A DNA stretch of 64,000 nt from NCBI GenBank assembly GCA_965198325.1, contig CBDAPE010000019.1, positions 434,001 through 498,000 on the forward strand, read 5' to 3'. The notes beneath the pieces are model-generated. The model did not search any database. It saw nothing but the letters and a program-made list of their open reading frames with translations, and was not told the origin of the DNA. Shown piece after piece: positions 8,189 to 16,086 of this stretch; within the stretch, counting starts at the first letter, position 1; every line of letters starts with the position of its first letter. The stretch is from CBDAPE01 sp965198325 (GTDB taxonomy: Bacteria > Pseudomonadota > Alphaproteobacteria > UBA828 > JAPUJA01). A program made the position numbers and the translations under genes.

Positions 8189-9259
8189 CAGTCCGATACC
8201 AGAACGCTGTCCTTCGCGTCCCAGCCGATCGTCACCTCGTCGTTCAGCGCGCCCCAGTAGGCCTGCTCCCGAAGCTTCTCGACCGTGAACATCTCGTCGC
8301 CCACCCGCACGTGGTACTGAACCCGCGAGCCCAGCGCATATTCGTTGTACAATATCCCCTGTATCCGGTTCTCCGCCTCCTCCGGTGTGCGCAAAAACCG
8401 GACCGATTCCGGCCGGATCACCATATGGCCCCGTTCAAACCCCGACGGCTTGTCCGCCGGCGCCGTCACCGTGATCCCGTAACCCGGCGCCTCCAAATCA
8501 TCGCCACCCTTCGCCGCAACCTCGATCACGTTCACCTCGCCCATGAACTGCGACACAAACCGGCTCTGCGGCCGCGTGTAGATATCGTTCGGCGTCCCGA
8601 TCTGGATGATCTGGCCCTCCCGCATGATCCCGATCCGGTCCGACATCACCATCGCCTCCTCCAGCGAGTGCGTGATGTACATGAACGTCTTCCCCGTCTC
8701 CCGGTGAAGGTCCTTCAGCTCGACCTCCAAAAGCTTACGCAGACGGTAGTCGATCGCCGACAAGGGTTCGTCGAAAAACAGAATCTCCGGGTCCGAGGCC
8801 AGGGCCCGCGCCAGCGCCACACGCTGACGCTCGCCGCCCGAGCACTTCGTCACGTTCTTGCCGTAGTAGTCCGTCGGCAGCTGCAACATATCCAGAAGCT
8901 CCATCGCACGCGCCTTGCGCTTCGCCCGCGACATGCCCCGCATCTTCAGTGAAAACTCGATGTTCTGGCCCACCGTCTGGTGATGAAACAGCGCCAGAGA
9001 CTGAAACACCATGCAGCTCGGGCGCTTGTTCGCCGGAACGTCGGTGATCCGCTCGCCCCGCAGCAGCACATCGCCAGCCGTCGGACGTTCCAGCCCCCCC
9101 AGAATCCTCAGCAGCGTCGTCTTGCCCGATCCAGACGGACCCACAATCGTGAAAAACTCACCCTCTTGAATGTCCAGACTCACATCGTTCACAGCCGTCA
9201 ACTTCCCAAACTGCTTCGTGATGTGAGACATCCGCAGAAACGCTCCCGCTTCAGACATC
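8129..9259 (-). repeat. 1131-bp direct repeat, copy 1 (ATPase gene plus permease N-terminus)
   Basis: This segment is identical to 12646..13776 except for one base (T at 8978 against C at 13495). It begins within codons for the start of the PotB-type permease and ends one base upstream of the ATPase start codon. The copies are in the same orientation, offset by 4517 bases. Outside the edges the two importers have clearly different nucleotide sequence, so the identity is confined to this block. Confidence 0.97.
8188..9258 (-). CDS. ABC transporter ATP-binding protein, PotA type (importer 1)
   Basis: A 356-residue ATPase. Walker A is GPSGSGKT at residues 40-47, the signature is CSGGERQR at about 139-146 (Cys replaces the usual Leu), and Walker B is ILFFDEP at about 159-165. 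A C-terminal TOBE-like regulatory domain follows from about residue 240. It energises the two downstream permeases at the cytoplasmic face. The protein is identical to the importer 2 ATPase except for Gln94 here against Arg94 there, in the segment between Walker A and the signature. Overlap with the permease gene is four bases. Confidence 0.95.
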   Translation of the reverse strand: MSEAGAFLRMSHITKQFGKLTAVNDVSLDIQEGEFFTIVGPSGSGKTTLLRILGGLERPTAGDVLLRGERITDVPANKRPSCMVFQSLALFHHQTVGQNIEFSLKMRGMSRAKRKARAMELLDMLQLPTDYYGKNVTKCSGGERQRVALARALASDPEILFFDEPLSAIDYRLRKLLEVELKDLHRETGKTFMYITHSLEEAMVMSDRIGIMREGQIIQIGTPNDIYTRPQSRFVSQFMGEVNVIEVAAKGGDDLEAPGYGITVTAPADKPSGFERGHMVIRPESVRFLRTPEEAENRIQGILYNEYALGSRVQYHVRVGDEMFTVEKLREQAYWGALNDEVTIGWDAKDSVLVSD

Positions 9260-9449
9260 TCAGGAATTCTCCCCTTCGCTCAGCGTTGCCGAGCAACCTT
9301 GGCTGGTTCTATCGTTCCTCCGAGGTGGCGGCGATCGGCCCTAGATCATAGCCGAAGCAACTTGCCGTCAGGCCTGGGCGAACTCAAGGCAAATTCGCCC
9401 GTCACCGATATTTCAGCGACGAACTCTTATTCCGCCGCCTGAAACGATG

Positions 9450-9486
9450 GACGCCGGCTCCAGGGTATCGACCCGAAACCGGCGTC
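9450..9486 (-). terminator. Hairpin between binding-protein and ATPase genes (importer 1)
   Basis: An 8-bp perfect inverted repeat, GACGCCGG against CCGGCGTC, with a 21-base loop lies 44 bases after the stop of the binding-protein gene. There is no uridine tract on the transcribed strand, so it is better read as an attenuating or mRNA-stabilising hairpin than as an intrinsic terminator. Importer 2 has a similar element at the same place. Confidence 0.5.
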
Positions 9487-9530
9487 CTCGTCTTCTCCAG
9501 GAAGTCTCGACAACCGCCCGGCCGGTAGCC

Positions 9531-10691
9531 TTAAACGCTCTCGCGTTCACGCTTGGCTGAGGTGTAAATGTCAAACATCTGGTCGTAGTTCGGATTGATG
9601 TACATGTCGAAGGAGTGATCGAACTCCCACTGCAACCCGTCCGCCTGGACAGCGTTGAGGTTCTCAGGCGCCCAGTGCTTCATGCATTCGGGGTCGGACA
9701 TCTGCGCGACATTGGTCATGCCGTCTTCATCCTGACCGATGATCGCCGAAAGCTCGGGGCTCAGACAGTACTCAAGGAAGTCCTCGGCCCGGCCGGTTGG
9801 ATCGACTCCGTTATTGACGACCGAAGTGATCTCGATCCACATGATGCCGCCCTTGCCGTCGACGGGACCGCTCTCGGGTACGGTGCCCCAGAAGTTGTTG
9901 TAGCCTTCGAGGCGCGGCGTCGACGTCGTGTATGAACTGCCGCTTACATAGGCGTCGATCTCGCCGTTCAACATCGCGTTGTTGAGCAGAAAATAGTCGT
10001 CCGAAAGGATGGCCGAGTTGTTAAACCACAGGCGGCTGGTCTTCTCAAACGCAGCCAGATCGCTTTCCGACTTCTCCGCGTAGGGGTTCAAGCCGGCACC
10101 CAGGCACATGTGACTGATGTTCCAGTTGTCCCACGTCAGAACCGCCATGCGGTCCTTCAGTCCGTCGAAGAGGGCCCAGCCCTCGCTCTCGGCAGTGCGC
10201 CGGGAAATCTTGTCGGTATTCACCACATAAGTGAACGTGCCGATGCGCTGGACGATGCCAAGCATCTCCTTGAACTCGAGATCCATGGCCCACTTGTAGG
10301 GATGGTGAAACTCCTTGAAAACCTTGTCGCCCTCGTAGTAAGGACGAAAGCGTTCGGTGTTGAGCGGCACGATTGTGCCCTCGGGATACATCCACTCCCG
10401 GGCCCAAGGATTGTTGAGATTGATGATGTGCCAAATGTCCTTCTCGCCGGCTCGCAAACGGTTCACCGCGTCCGGATCCGAGGTCAACAGCTCGTATGTA
10501 ACCGAGGTGTCGAACTCGTCAGCGAAACGGCTCGTCACCGGATCCGAGCTGTAGCCGCTCCAGACAAAAATCTTGAGTTCGTCATCCCTTGCAACTGCGC
10601 CTCTGGGTAGGAGTGAGCTTCCACCAAGTGCCGCAGCCCCGGCTCCCACACCCTTGAACAGGTCGCGTCGGGAAATTTTGAGATTCGCCAT
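9531..10691 (-). CDS. Tat-exported polyamine-type solute-binding protein (importer 1)
   Basis: A 386-residue periplasmic binding protein of the PotD/PotF type. The N-terminus has a twin-arginine signal (SRRDLFKG followed by an alanine/glycine-rich core), so it is likely exported folded by the Tat route. The mature part starts near residue 36 with LKIFVWSGY, close to the typical PotD opening, and the YVVNTDKI and WIEITSVVNNG motifs follow. It captures the substrate for the permeases encoded downstream. It is the first gene of importer 1 and is separated from importer 2 by about 270 bases that may hold its own promoter. Confidence 0.92.
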   Translation of the reverse strand: MANLKISRRDLFKGVGAGAAALGGSSLLPRGAVARDDELKIFVWSGYSSDPVTSRFADEFDTSVTYELLTSDPDAVNRLRAGEKDIWHIINLNNPWAREWMYPEGTIVPLNTERFRPYYEGDKVFKEFHHPYKWAMDLEFKEMLGIVQRIGTFTYVVNTDKISRRTAESEGWALFDGLKDRMAVLTWDNWNISHMCLGAGLNPYAEKSESDLAAFEKTSRLWFNNSAILSDDYFLLNNAMLNGEIDAYVSGSSYTTSTPRLEGYNNFWGTVPESGPVDGKGGIMWIEITSVVNNGVDPTGRAEDFLEYCLSPELSAIIGQDEDGMTNVAQMSDPECMKHWAPENLNAVQADGLQWEFDHSFDMYINPNYDQMFDIYTSAKRERESV

Positions 10692-10963
10692 GCTTACCTC
10701 CCTCTGTATCGGACGCGCTTGATCGCGTCCAGTGTGGCCATATGGAATTTTCTCCCGGGTTTCGATTCCATAGGCAAACCCAAGCTGTTGTCGCCATTCT
10801 GCTATGGCAAATTATGAATTGCAATAAAAGGGCCTGTAAAGGACCGACCATTGGCCCTTTTTGCCAACTGCCTCAAATTCGGTGAAAATTTCCCTGATGG
10901 GTCTTCTTGGAACGACCGACCCGGCGACTCGCGAACATGTGACGGAGCTTGTGCCGAGACAAC

Positions 10964-11767
10964 CTAGTCGCGGCGTTTGCGACGCCAGTAGAGGAGCAAG
11001 AAATAACCGCCGAACATGACGATCATCGACCCCACCACCGACATCGCACCGATCGTCGTGATCATCGGCGTATAGGCCACAGTCATCTTTGAGAACAGCC
11101 ATTCGGGCACGGTCGAATCCGCGCCGCTGGTAAAGGCCGAGAGCGGGAAGTTGCCCCACGACAGGAGGAACGCGAACAACCCGCCCGCGAACAGCCCGGG
11201 AGCGAGCGCCGGGAACGTTACCTCGCGCAAGACCTGCCAGCGATTAGCGCCAAGGTCATAGGCCGCCTCCTCCATCGACGCGTCGAAACCATAGATCTGA
11301 ATCGAGATCACCAGGGTAACGATGGGCACGATCCAGACGAGATGAGCAAATGCCGCCGTATGCCAGGACGGGATGATGCCAAGGAACGTGAACCACTGAA
11401 GCAGCGCGAGGCCGAGTACGGCCTGGGGAAAGAAGATCGGCAGCAGGATGAGCTTCTGGTAAATCGACTGCCCCTTCCAGTCGAAGCGTGCAAACGCGAG
11501 GGCGCCGAAGAATCCGAGCACGATAGCGATGACCGCCACCACCGCCGCCACCTTTATGGAGGTCAGGTGAATGGCGGTCGTGATGTAGGCATCGAAGGTG
11601 TCGTGATACCAGTTGAAATCGAACTTATTGATCGGAAATCGGAAATAGCGGCTCTTGTTGAACGACGCCAAGCCGACGCTCAACATCGGGATATAGAGAA
11701 ATACGACGATCGCCAGCGCCCAGACCATCAGCAACGAACGAACCCAGGGTTTGGTGTCCGGGTTCAT
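10964..11767 (-). CDS. ABC transporter permease, PotC type (importer 2)
   Basis: A permease of 267 residues with membrane helices from WVRSLLMVWALAIVVFLYIP onward and the coupling loop EEAAYDLGANRWQVLREVTFP. It is homologous to the importer 1 PotC-type protein across its length but clearly diverged in nucleotide sequence, so the second importer is not a recent copy as a whole. Start 11767 (MNPDTKPW) lies two bases after the upstream permease stop. An ORF extension to 11878 only overlaps that gene in another frame. Confidence 0.92.
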   Translation of the reverse strand: MNPDTKPWVRSLLMVWALAIVVFLYIPMLSVGLASFNKSRYFRFPINKFDFNWYHDTFDAYITTAIHLTSIKVAAVVAVIAIVLGFFGALAFARFDWKGQSIYQKLILLPIFFPQAVLGLALLQWFTFLGIIPSWHTAAFAHLVWIVPIVTLVISIQIYGFDASMEEAAYDLGANRWQVLREVTFPALAPGLFAGGLFAFLLSWGNFPLSAFTSGADSTVPEWLFSKMTVAYTPMITTIGAMSVVGSMIVMFGGYFLLLYWRRKRRD

Positions 11768-11769
11768 CG

Positions 11770-12705
11770 CTATTTCCTGCCCAGCAGCCGATCGAGATCG
11801 AGCCGGCGCATGACGAAATAGACGAGAATTCCTGTCAGCAGGATGACGAGCATGGCAAGCGCGGAGCCGCGCGGCCAATTCTGGGCATAGGTGAATTCTT
11901 TACGGATATCGTCAGCGATCACGACGATATTCTGGCCGCCCAGCACATTCGCTTCGGAAAGGGCACCGACAGAAAGAATAAAGGTCAGGAGACCACCGAT
12001 CATGATTCCCGGCATGGCGATCGGGACCTCGATCTCGCGCACGATCTGCCAGCGGCTCGCTCCCAAGTCCCGCGCCGCATCGACCAGATCCTTCGGGACC
12101 ATCGCCATGCCGAGCACCATCGGGAACAGCATGAAGGGCAGATAGACGTAGACCAGACCGAACAAAATCGTGCCCGGGGTGTAAAGCAAGGTCCCGGGGT
12201 CCAGCCCAAACAGCGTCTTCATGGTCCCGGCGAGAATTCCCCCGCCCTTGATCAGAAACAGCGTCCAACCGAACAGGCGGACGTTCTCGGAGACGAATAG
12301 CGGCAGCACCACGAAAAGCGTGATCGGCGCCGCCCATTTGCCGAATACCTTCGCCAGGCCGTAGGCGATCGGGTAGCACCCGAAGAACAGGCAGAAGACT
12401 GCGACCGAGGCGAGGCCGAACGACCACAGGAAGGTGATGTAGTAACTCCCGGTGATGATGTAGACGTAGTTGGAGACCGTCCAGTCGCCCTCGAAACCGA
12501 AGGTTCGTTCCGGAATGAAGCTGAACGCCCCGACAATCAGGAGCGGACCGATGAACCCGATCAGAAAAAAGATCAAGGTCGGCGTCGCGCACAACACCCC
12601 CGCGCTCTTGAACCAGCCAAAAATTCTCTGACCCAGGCCGAACGTGATCACGGCGGGTAGTGGTTGGGTGTCGCGCTCCGCCATACTGTGGTCCGCTTCG
12701 CTCAT
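11770..12705 (-). CDS. ABC transporter permease, PotB type (importer 2)
   Basis: A 311-residue inner-membrane permease with coupling loop DAARDLGASRWQIVREIEVP and several long hydrophobic helices, such as LFVVLPLFVSENVRLFGWTL. The first 20 residues match the importer 1 permease exactly because they are inside the conserved direct repeat; the remainder is diverged. It overlaps the ATPase gene as ATGA at 12705. Confidence 0.92.
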   Translation of the reverse strand: MSEADHSMAERDTQPLPAVITFGLGQRIFGWFKSAGVLCATPTLIFFLIGFIGPLLIVGAFSFIPERTFGFEGDWTVSNYVYIITGSYYITFLWSFGLASVAVFCLFFGCYPIAYGLAKVFGKWAAPITLFVVLPLFVSENVRLFGWTLFLIKGGGILAGTMKTLFGLDPGTLLYTPGTILFGLVYVYLPFMLFPMVLGMAMVPKDLVDAARDLGASRWQIVREIEVPIAMPGIMIGGLLTFILSVGALSEANVLGGQNIVVIADDIRKEFTYAQNWPRGSALAMLVILLTGILVYFVMRRLDLDRLLGRK

Positions 12706-13776
12706 CAGTCCGATACCAGAACGCTGTCCTTCGCGTCCCAGCCGATCGTCACCTCGTCGTTCAGCGCGCCCCAGTAGGCCTGCTCCCGAAGCTTCTCGAC
12801 CGTGAACATCTCGTCGCCCACCCGCACGTGGTACTGAACCCGCGAGCCCAGCGCATATTCGTTGTACAATATCCCCTGTATCCGGTTCTCCGCCTCCTCC
12901 GGTGTGCGCAAAAACCGGACCGATTCCGGCCGGATCACCATATGGCCCCGTTCAAACCCCGACGGCTTGTCCGCCGGCGCCGTCACCGTGATCCCGTAAC
13001 CCGGCGCCTCCAAATCATCGCCACCCTTCGCCGCAACCTCGATCACGTTCACCTCGCCCATGAACTGCGACACAAACCGGCTCTGCGGCCGCGTGTAGAT
13101 ATCGTTCGGCGTCCCGATCTGGATGATCTGGCCCTCCCGCATGATCCCGATCCGGTCCGACATCACCATCGCCTCCTCCAGCGAGTGCGTGATGTACATG
13201 AACGTCTTCCCCGTCTCCCGGTGAAGGTCCTTCAGCTCGACCTCCAAAAGCTTACGCAGACGGTAGTCGATCGCCGACAAGGGTTCGTCGAAAAACAGAA
13301 TCTCCGGGTCCGAGGCCAGGGCCCGCGCCAGCGCCACACGCTGACGCTCGCCGCCCGAGCACTTCGTCACGTTCTTGCCGTAGTAGTCCGTCGGCAGCTG
13401 CAACATATCCAGAAGCTCCATCGCACGCGCCTTGCGCTTCGCCCGCGACATGCCCCGCATCTTCAGTGAAAACTCGATGTTCTGGCCCACCGTCCGGTGA
13501 TGAAACAGCGCCAGAGACTGAAACACCATGCAGCTCGGGCGCTTGTTCGCCGGAACGTCGGTGATCCGCTCGCCCCGCAGCAGCACATCGCCAGCCGTCG
13601 GACGTTCCAGCCCCCCCAGAATCCTCAGCAGCGTCGTCTTGCCCGATCCAGACGGACCCACAATCGTGAAAAACTCACCCTCTTGAATGTCCAGACTCAC
13701 ATCGTTCACAGCCGTCAACTTCCCAAACTGCTTCGTGATGTGAGACATCCGCAGAAACGCTCCCGCTTCAGACATC
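12646..13776 (-). repeat. 1131-bp direct repeat, copy 2 (ATPase gene plus permease N-terminus)
   Basis: This is the second copy of the block at 8129..9259, with a single base difference. Together the copies cover exactly one ATPase gene and the first 20 codons of the neighbouring permease. Homologous recombination between them would excise 4517 bases, one importer-equivalent. Confidence 0.97.
12705..13775 (-). CDS. ABC transporter ATP-binding protein, PotA type (importer 2)
   Basis: A 356-residue ATPase with the same Walker A, CSGGE signature, Walker B and TOBE-like C-terminal domain as the importer 1 ATPase. Only residue 94 differs (Arg here). It powers the permeases at 11770-12705 and 10964-11767. 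Because the two ATPases are practically the same protein, either could serve either channel. The start is preceded by 176 bases holding a hairpin and the end of the binding-protein gene. Confidence 0.95.
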   Translation of the reverse strand: MSEAGAFLRMSHITKQFGKLTAVNDVSLDIQEGEFFTIVGPSGSGKTTLLRILGGLERPTAGDVLLRGERITDVPANKRPSCMVFQSLALFHHRTVGQNIEFSLKMRGMSRAKRKARAMELLDMLQLPTDYYGKNVTKCSGGERQRVALARALASDPEILFFDEPLSAIDYRLRKLLEVELKDLHRETGKTFMYITHSLEEAMVMSDRIGIMREGQIIQIGTPNDIYTRPQSRFVSQFMGEVNVIEVAAKGGDDLEAPGYGITVTAPADKPSGFERGHMVIRPESVRFLRTPEEAENRIQGILYNEYALGSRVQYHVRVGDEMFTVEKLREQAYWGALNDEVTIGWDAKDSVLVSD

Positions 13777-13892
13777 GGCCCAGTCCTCCAGTCGTTGGCC
13801 CGCCGTTGACATGCTACGCGATCGCGCAGGCAGAGGGCTTCAGCGATCTTCGAATCCGTTGCGGCGCGTCCACCGGCTCAACAGGTAAAAGC

Positions 13893-13916
13893 CGCGCGGA
13901 CCTTCCGATCCGCGCG
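13893..13916 (-). terminator. Hairpin between binding-protein and ATPase genes (importer 2)
   Basis: An 8-bp perfect stem, CGCGCGGA with TCCGCGCG, and an 8-base loop lie 35 bases after the binding-protein stop codon. No uridine run follows. Such hairpins usually let the binding protein be made in excess over the membrane components by stabilising the upstream mRNA or causing partial termination. Confidence 0.55.
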
Positions 13917-13951
13917 ACCCATCCCCGACCTTCCGGTCGAGAACTCTTCGA

Positions 13952-15136
13952 CTACTCTTGCGTACGGCGCGCGTCGTAGTAGATGTCCGACATCGCGTCG
14001 TAGTCCGGGTTTTGCTCGTACTGCACCGCGTGACTCAGGCGATAGGTGTAACCCATATGGCCGTAGTCGTCGTGCTCGTCGTAGTAGGATATCGCGCGAA
14101 GCTCGTCGTCGCTGAACAGGTCGTATACTTCTTGCTGCTTCATCTGTACCACCGGATTGAGCACGCCCGACGCAGTCGACACGATATAGGACACGTCCGG
14201 CTGCAGGCAATATTCCAGGAAATCCTCCGCCGCCGGGTTCACATCCGGGTTGTTGACGAGCGATGTAATCTCGATCCAGTTGATGCCGCCGTGGCCACGG
14301 GCCGGGCCGCTATCGGGCATGACATGGACCAAATTCCACTGGCCGTCGAGCCGGGCGCCCGAAAGGGAGTAAGTGCCGCTCGAGAAGCCGGCGTCGATCT
14401 CGCCGTTGAGCATGGCGAGGTTGATCTGAACGAAGTCGTCGGTAACGATCTTGGCGTTGTTGACGATCCGGCGGCAGGTCTCCTCAAAGCGCGCCATTTC
14501 ATCGTCCGTGTGCTTGACGAATGGGTCAATACCGGCGGTCATCAGCATGTGGAAAATGTTCCAGTTGTCGTAGGCGAGCATGCCGTAGCGGCCGTTCATC
14601 GACGAATCGTTGAACATGTCCCAGCCTTCGTTGTTGGCGGTCTGCCACGAAATCGCGTCGGTGTTCACGCCGAAGTCAAAGCAGTCGGCGCGCTGCGCCA
14701 TGCCGATCAATTCCTGACCGTCCTCGCTATAGATGTTTTCCGCGACCTTGCCGTTGACATCATGGATCTTGTCATCGGTGAAGTAGCCGGCCATGCGCTC
14801 TTTGTCCATCGGACGGATCAGCTTCTCCGGCCACATGATCTTAGTCGCCCAGTACTGGTTGAGATTTATGATGTCCCAGAGTTTCGTCTCGCCGGCGCGC
14901 AGACGGTTGATCGCATCCGGATCGGAGATCAGCAGCTCGTACTTGACGGGTACGCCATGCTCGTCGGCAAAACCGTCGATCAGACGGTTGTCTGAATAGC
15001 CGTCCCAGCAGAACAGTCGAACCTCACGGGCGGCTTGCGCTTGGCTCATGGGCAGCATTGTTGCGGCGCCCACGGCTGCCGCTGTCGCGCCGGTCCCCTT
15101 CAGGAAGTTGCGGCGTGTTGTCGTGTTGTCAGTCAT
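13952..15136 (-). CDS. Tat-exported polyamine-type solute-binding protein (importer 2)
   Basis: A 394-residue PotD/PotF-type periplasmic binding protein. The signal has a textbook twin-arginine motif, TRRNFLKG, and ends near the AQA-A cleavage site. The mature protein opens VRLFCWDGY, and carries the family segments NTDAIS and WIEITSLVNN. The start at 15136 is preceded by a GGGAGA site at good spacing; the 80-residue upstream extension has no signal character and is rejected. As the first gene of the minus-strand block it is probably driven from the 237-base divergent region shared with the glutathione transferase gene. Confidence 0.92.
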   Translation of the reverse strand: MTDNTTTRRNFLKGTGATAAAVGAATMLPMSQAQAAREVRLFCWDGYSDNRLIDGFADEHGVPVKYELLISDPDAINRLRAGETKLWDIINLNQYWATKIMWPEKLIRPMDKERMAGYFTDDKIHDVNGKVAENIYSEDGQELIGMAQRADCFDFGVNTDAISWQTANNEGWDMFNDSSMNGRYGMLAYDNWNIFHMLMTAGIDPFVKHTDDEMARFEETCRRIVNNAKIVTDDFVQINLAMLNGEIDAGFSSGTYSLSGARLDGQWNLVHVMPDSGPARGHGGINWIEITSLVNNPDVNPAAEDFLEYCLQPDVSYIVSTASGVLNPVVQMKQQEVYDLFSDDELRAISYYDEHDDYGHMGYTYRLSHAVQYEQNPDYDAMSDIYYDARRTQE

Positions 15137-15373
15137 TCGATTTCTCCCATTGAACAGAATAGCAAATCTTATGGGTGCAAGACGCCTCTGGCGCCCAACC
15201 CCTAGTCGAACCGCCGGTACATGGCCGGTCCAGCTCTTGATGGGGCAGAGATTGCTACAGGAGCGTTGCGAAGGCAACCGTTTTGGGCTCGATTGCGCGG
15301 CTTGCGTTTTGCCCACGCCAGGGACCCGGTTATAGTCACCCATTATACCAATTAGTACGATTCGCAGCTGGCC

Positions 15374-16066
15374 ATGACGCGACAACTGTACGAGTTATTG
15401 GGGACCGACGACCGGCGATTCAGCCCCTATTGTTGGCGTGCGCGCTATGCCCTCGCCCACAAGGGACTTCAAGTCGACTACGTGCCCGTCCGCTTTACCG
15501 AGAAGGATAAAATTGCGTTCAGCGGCCAGACCCGGATGCCCATCCTCGTCGACAACGAAACGACGATCCCCGATTCCTGGGCCATCGCCTGCTACCTCGA
15601 GGACCGTTATCCCGACGCGCAGCCGCTGTTCGGCAGCAATGCGGGCCGGGGCGAGGCCTAGTTCATCAGCTGTTGGGTGGAGAGCGAGGTCTTTCCACCG
15701 CTTTTCAAACTTCTCGTGAGCGACATCTTCACGCACATTCGGTCCGAAGACCGAGCATATTTCCGTGAAACCCGGGAAAAACGGCTGGGTAAGACAATTG
15801 AGCGCTGCGCCGAGGAAGCGCAAAGCCATCTAGAGCCCTTCCGGGAAAGCCTCGCACCGGCCAGGCTTGCTCTCGAGGAAGAGGCTTATTTGTGTGGCGC
15901 AGCCCCGGCTTACGCCGACTACATCCTCATGGGTTCGTTCCAGTGGGCGCGGGGCATCAGCTCGATCCCAATCATTGAGCCCGACGACGGGATCTACGCC
16001 TGGCTCCAGCGCATGCTCGACCTCTATGACGGGTTGGGGCGCAGCGTTCCCGCCTACGACTACTGA
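15374..16066 (+). pseudogene. Glutathione S-transferase gene interrupted by an amber codon
   Basis: One continuous reading frame of about 230 codons encodes a glutathione S-transferase, but a TAG codon at 15659..15661 splits it. The first part (95 codons) is the thioredoxin-fold domain with FSPYCWRARYALAHKG and the cis-proline/Glu-Ser-like pocket TRMPILVDNETTIPDSWAIA. The second part, in the same frame, is the helical C-terminal domain from FISCWVESEVFPPLFK to AYDY. No frameshift is needed. Either the gene is a recent pseudogene (a single C-to-T change from CAG would do), or the base is a sequencing error, or the codon is suppressed. It is transcribed divergently from the transporter block. 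Confidence 0.85.
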
Positions 16067-16086
16067 ACCTTAAAAACCACGCGCCG

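Noticed and set aside
8125..8952. Long plus-strand frame opposite the ATPase gene (also 12660..13469)
   Set aside because: It duplicates exactly because the ATPase repeat is duplicated; it is rich in His/Arg and has no family features.
15659..15661. TAG as pyrrolysine codon
   Set aside because: No pyrrolysine genes are seen and the protein is not a methylamine methyltransferase; a nonsense change is simpler.
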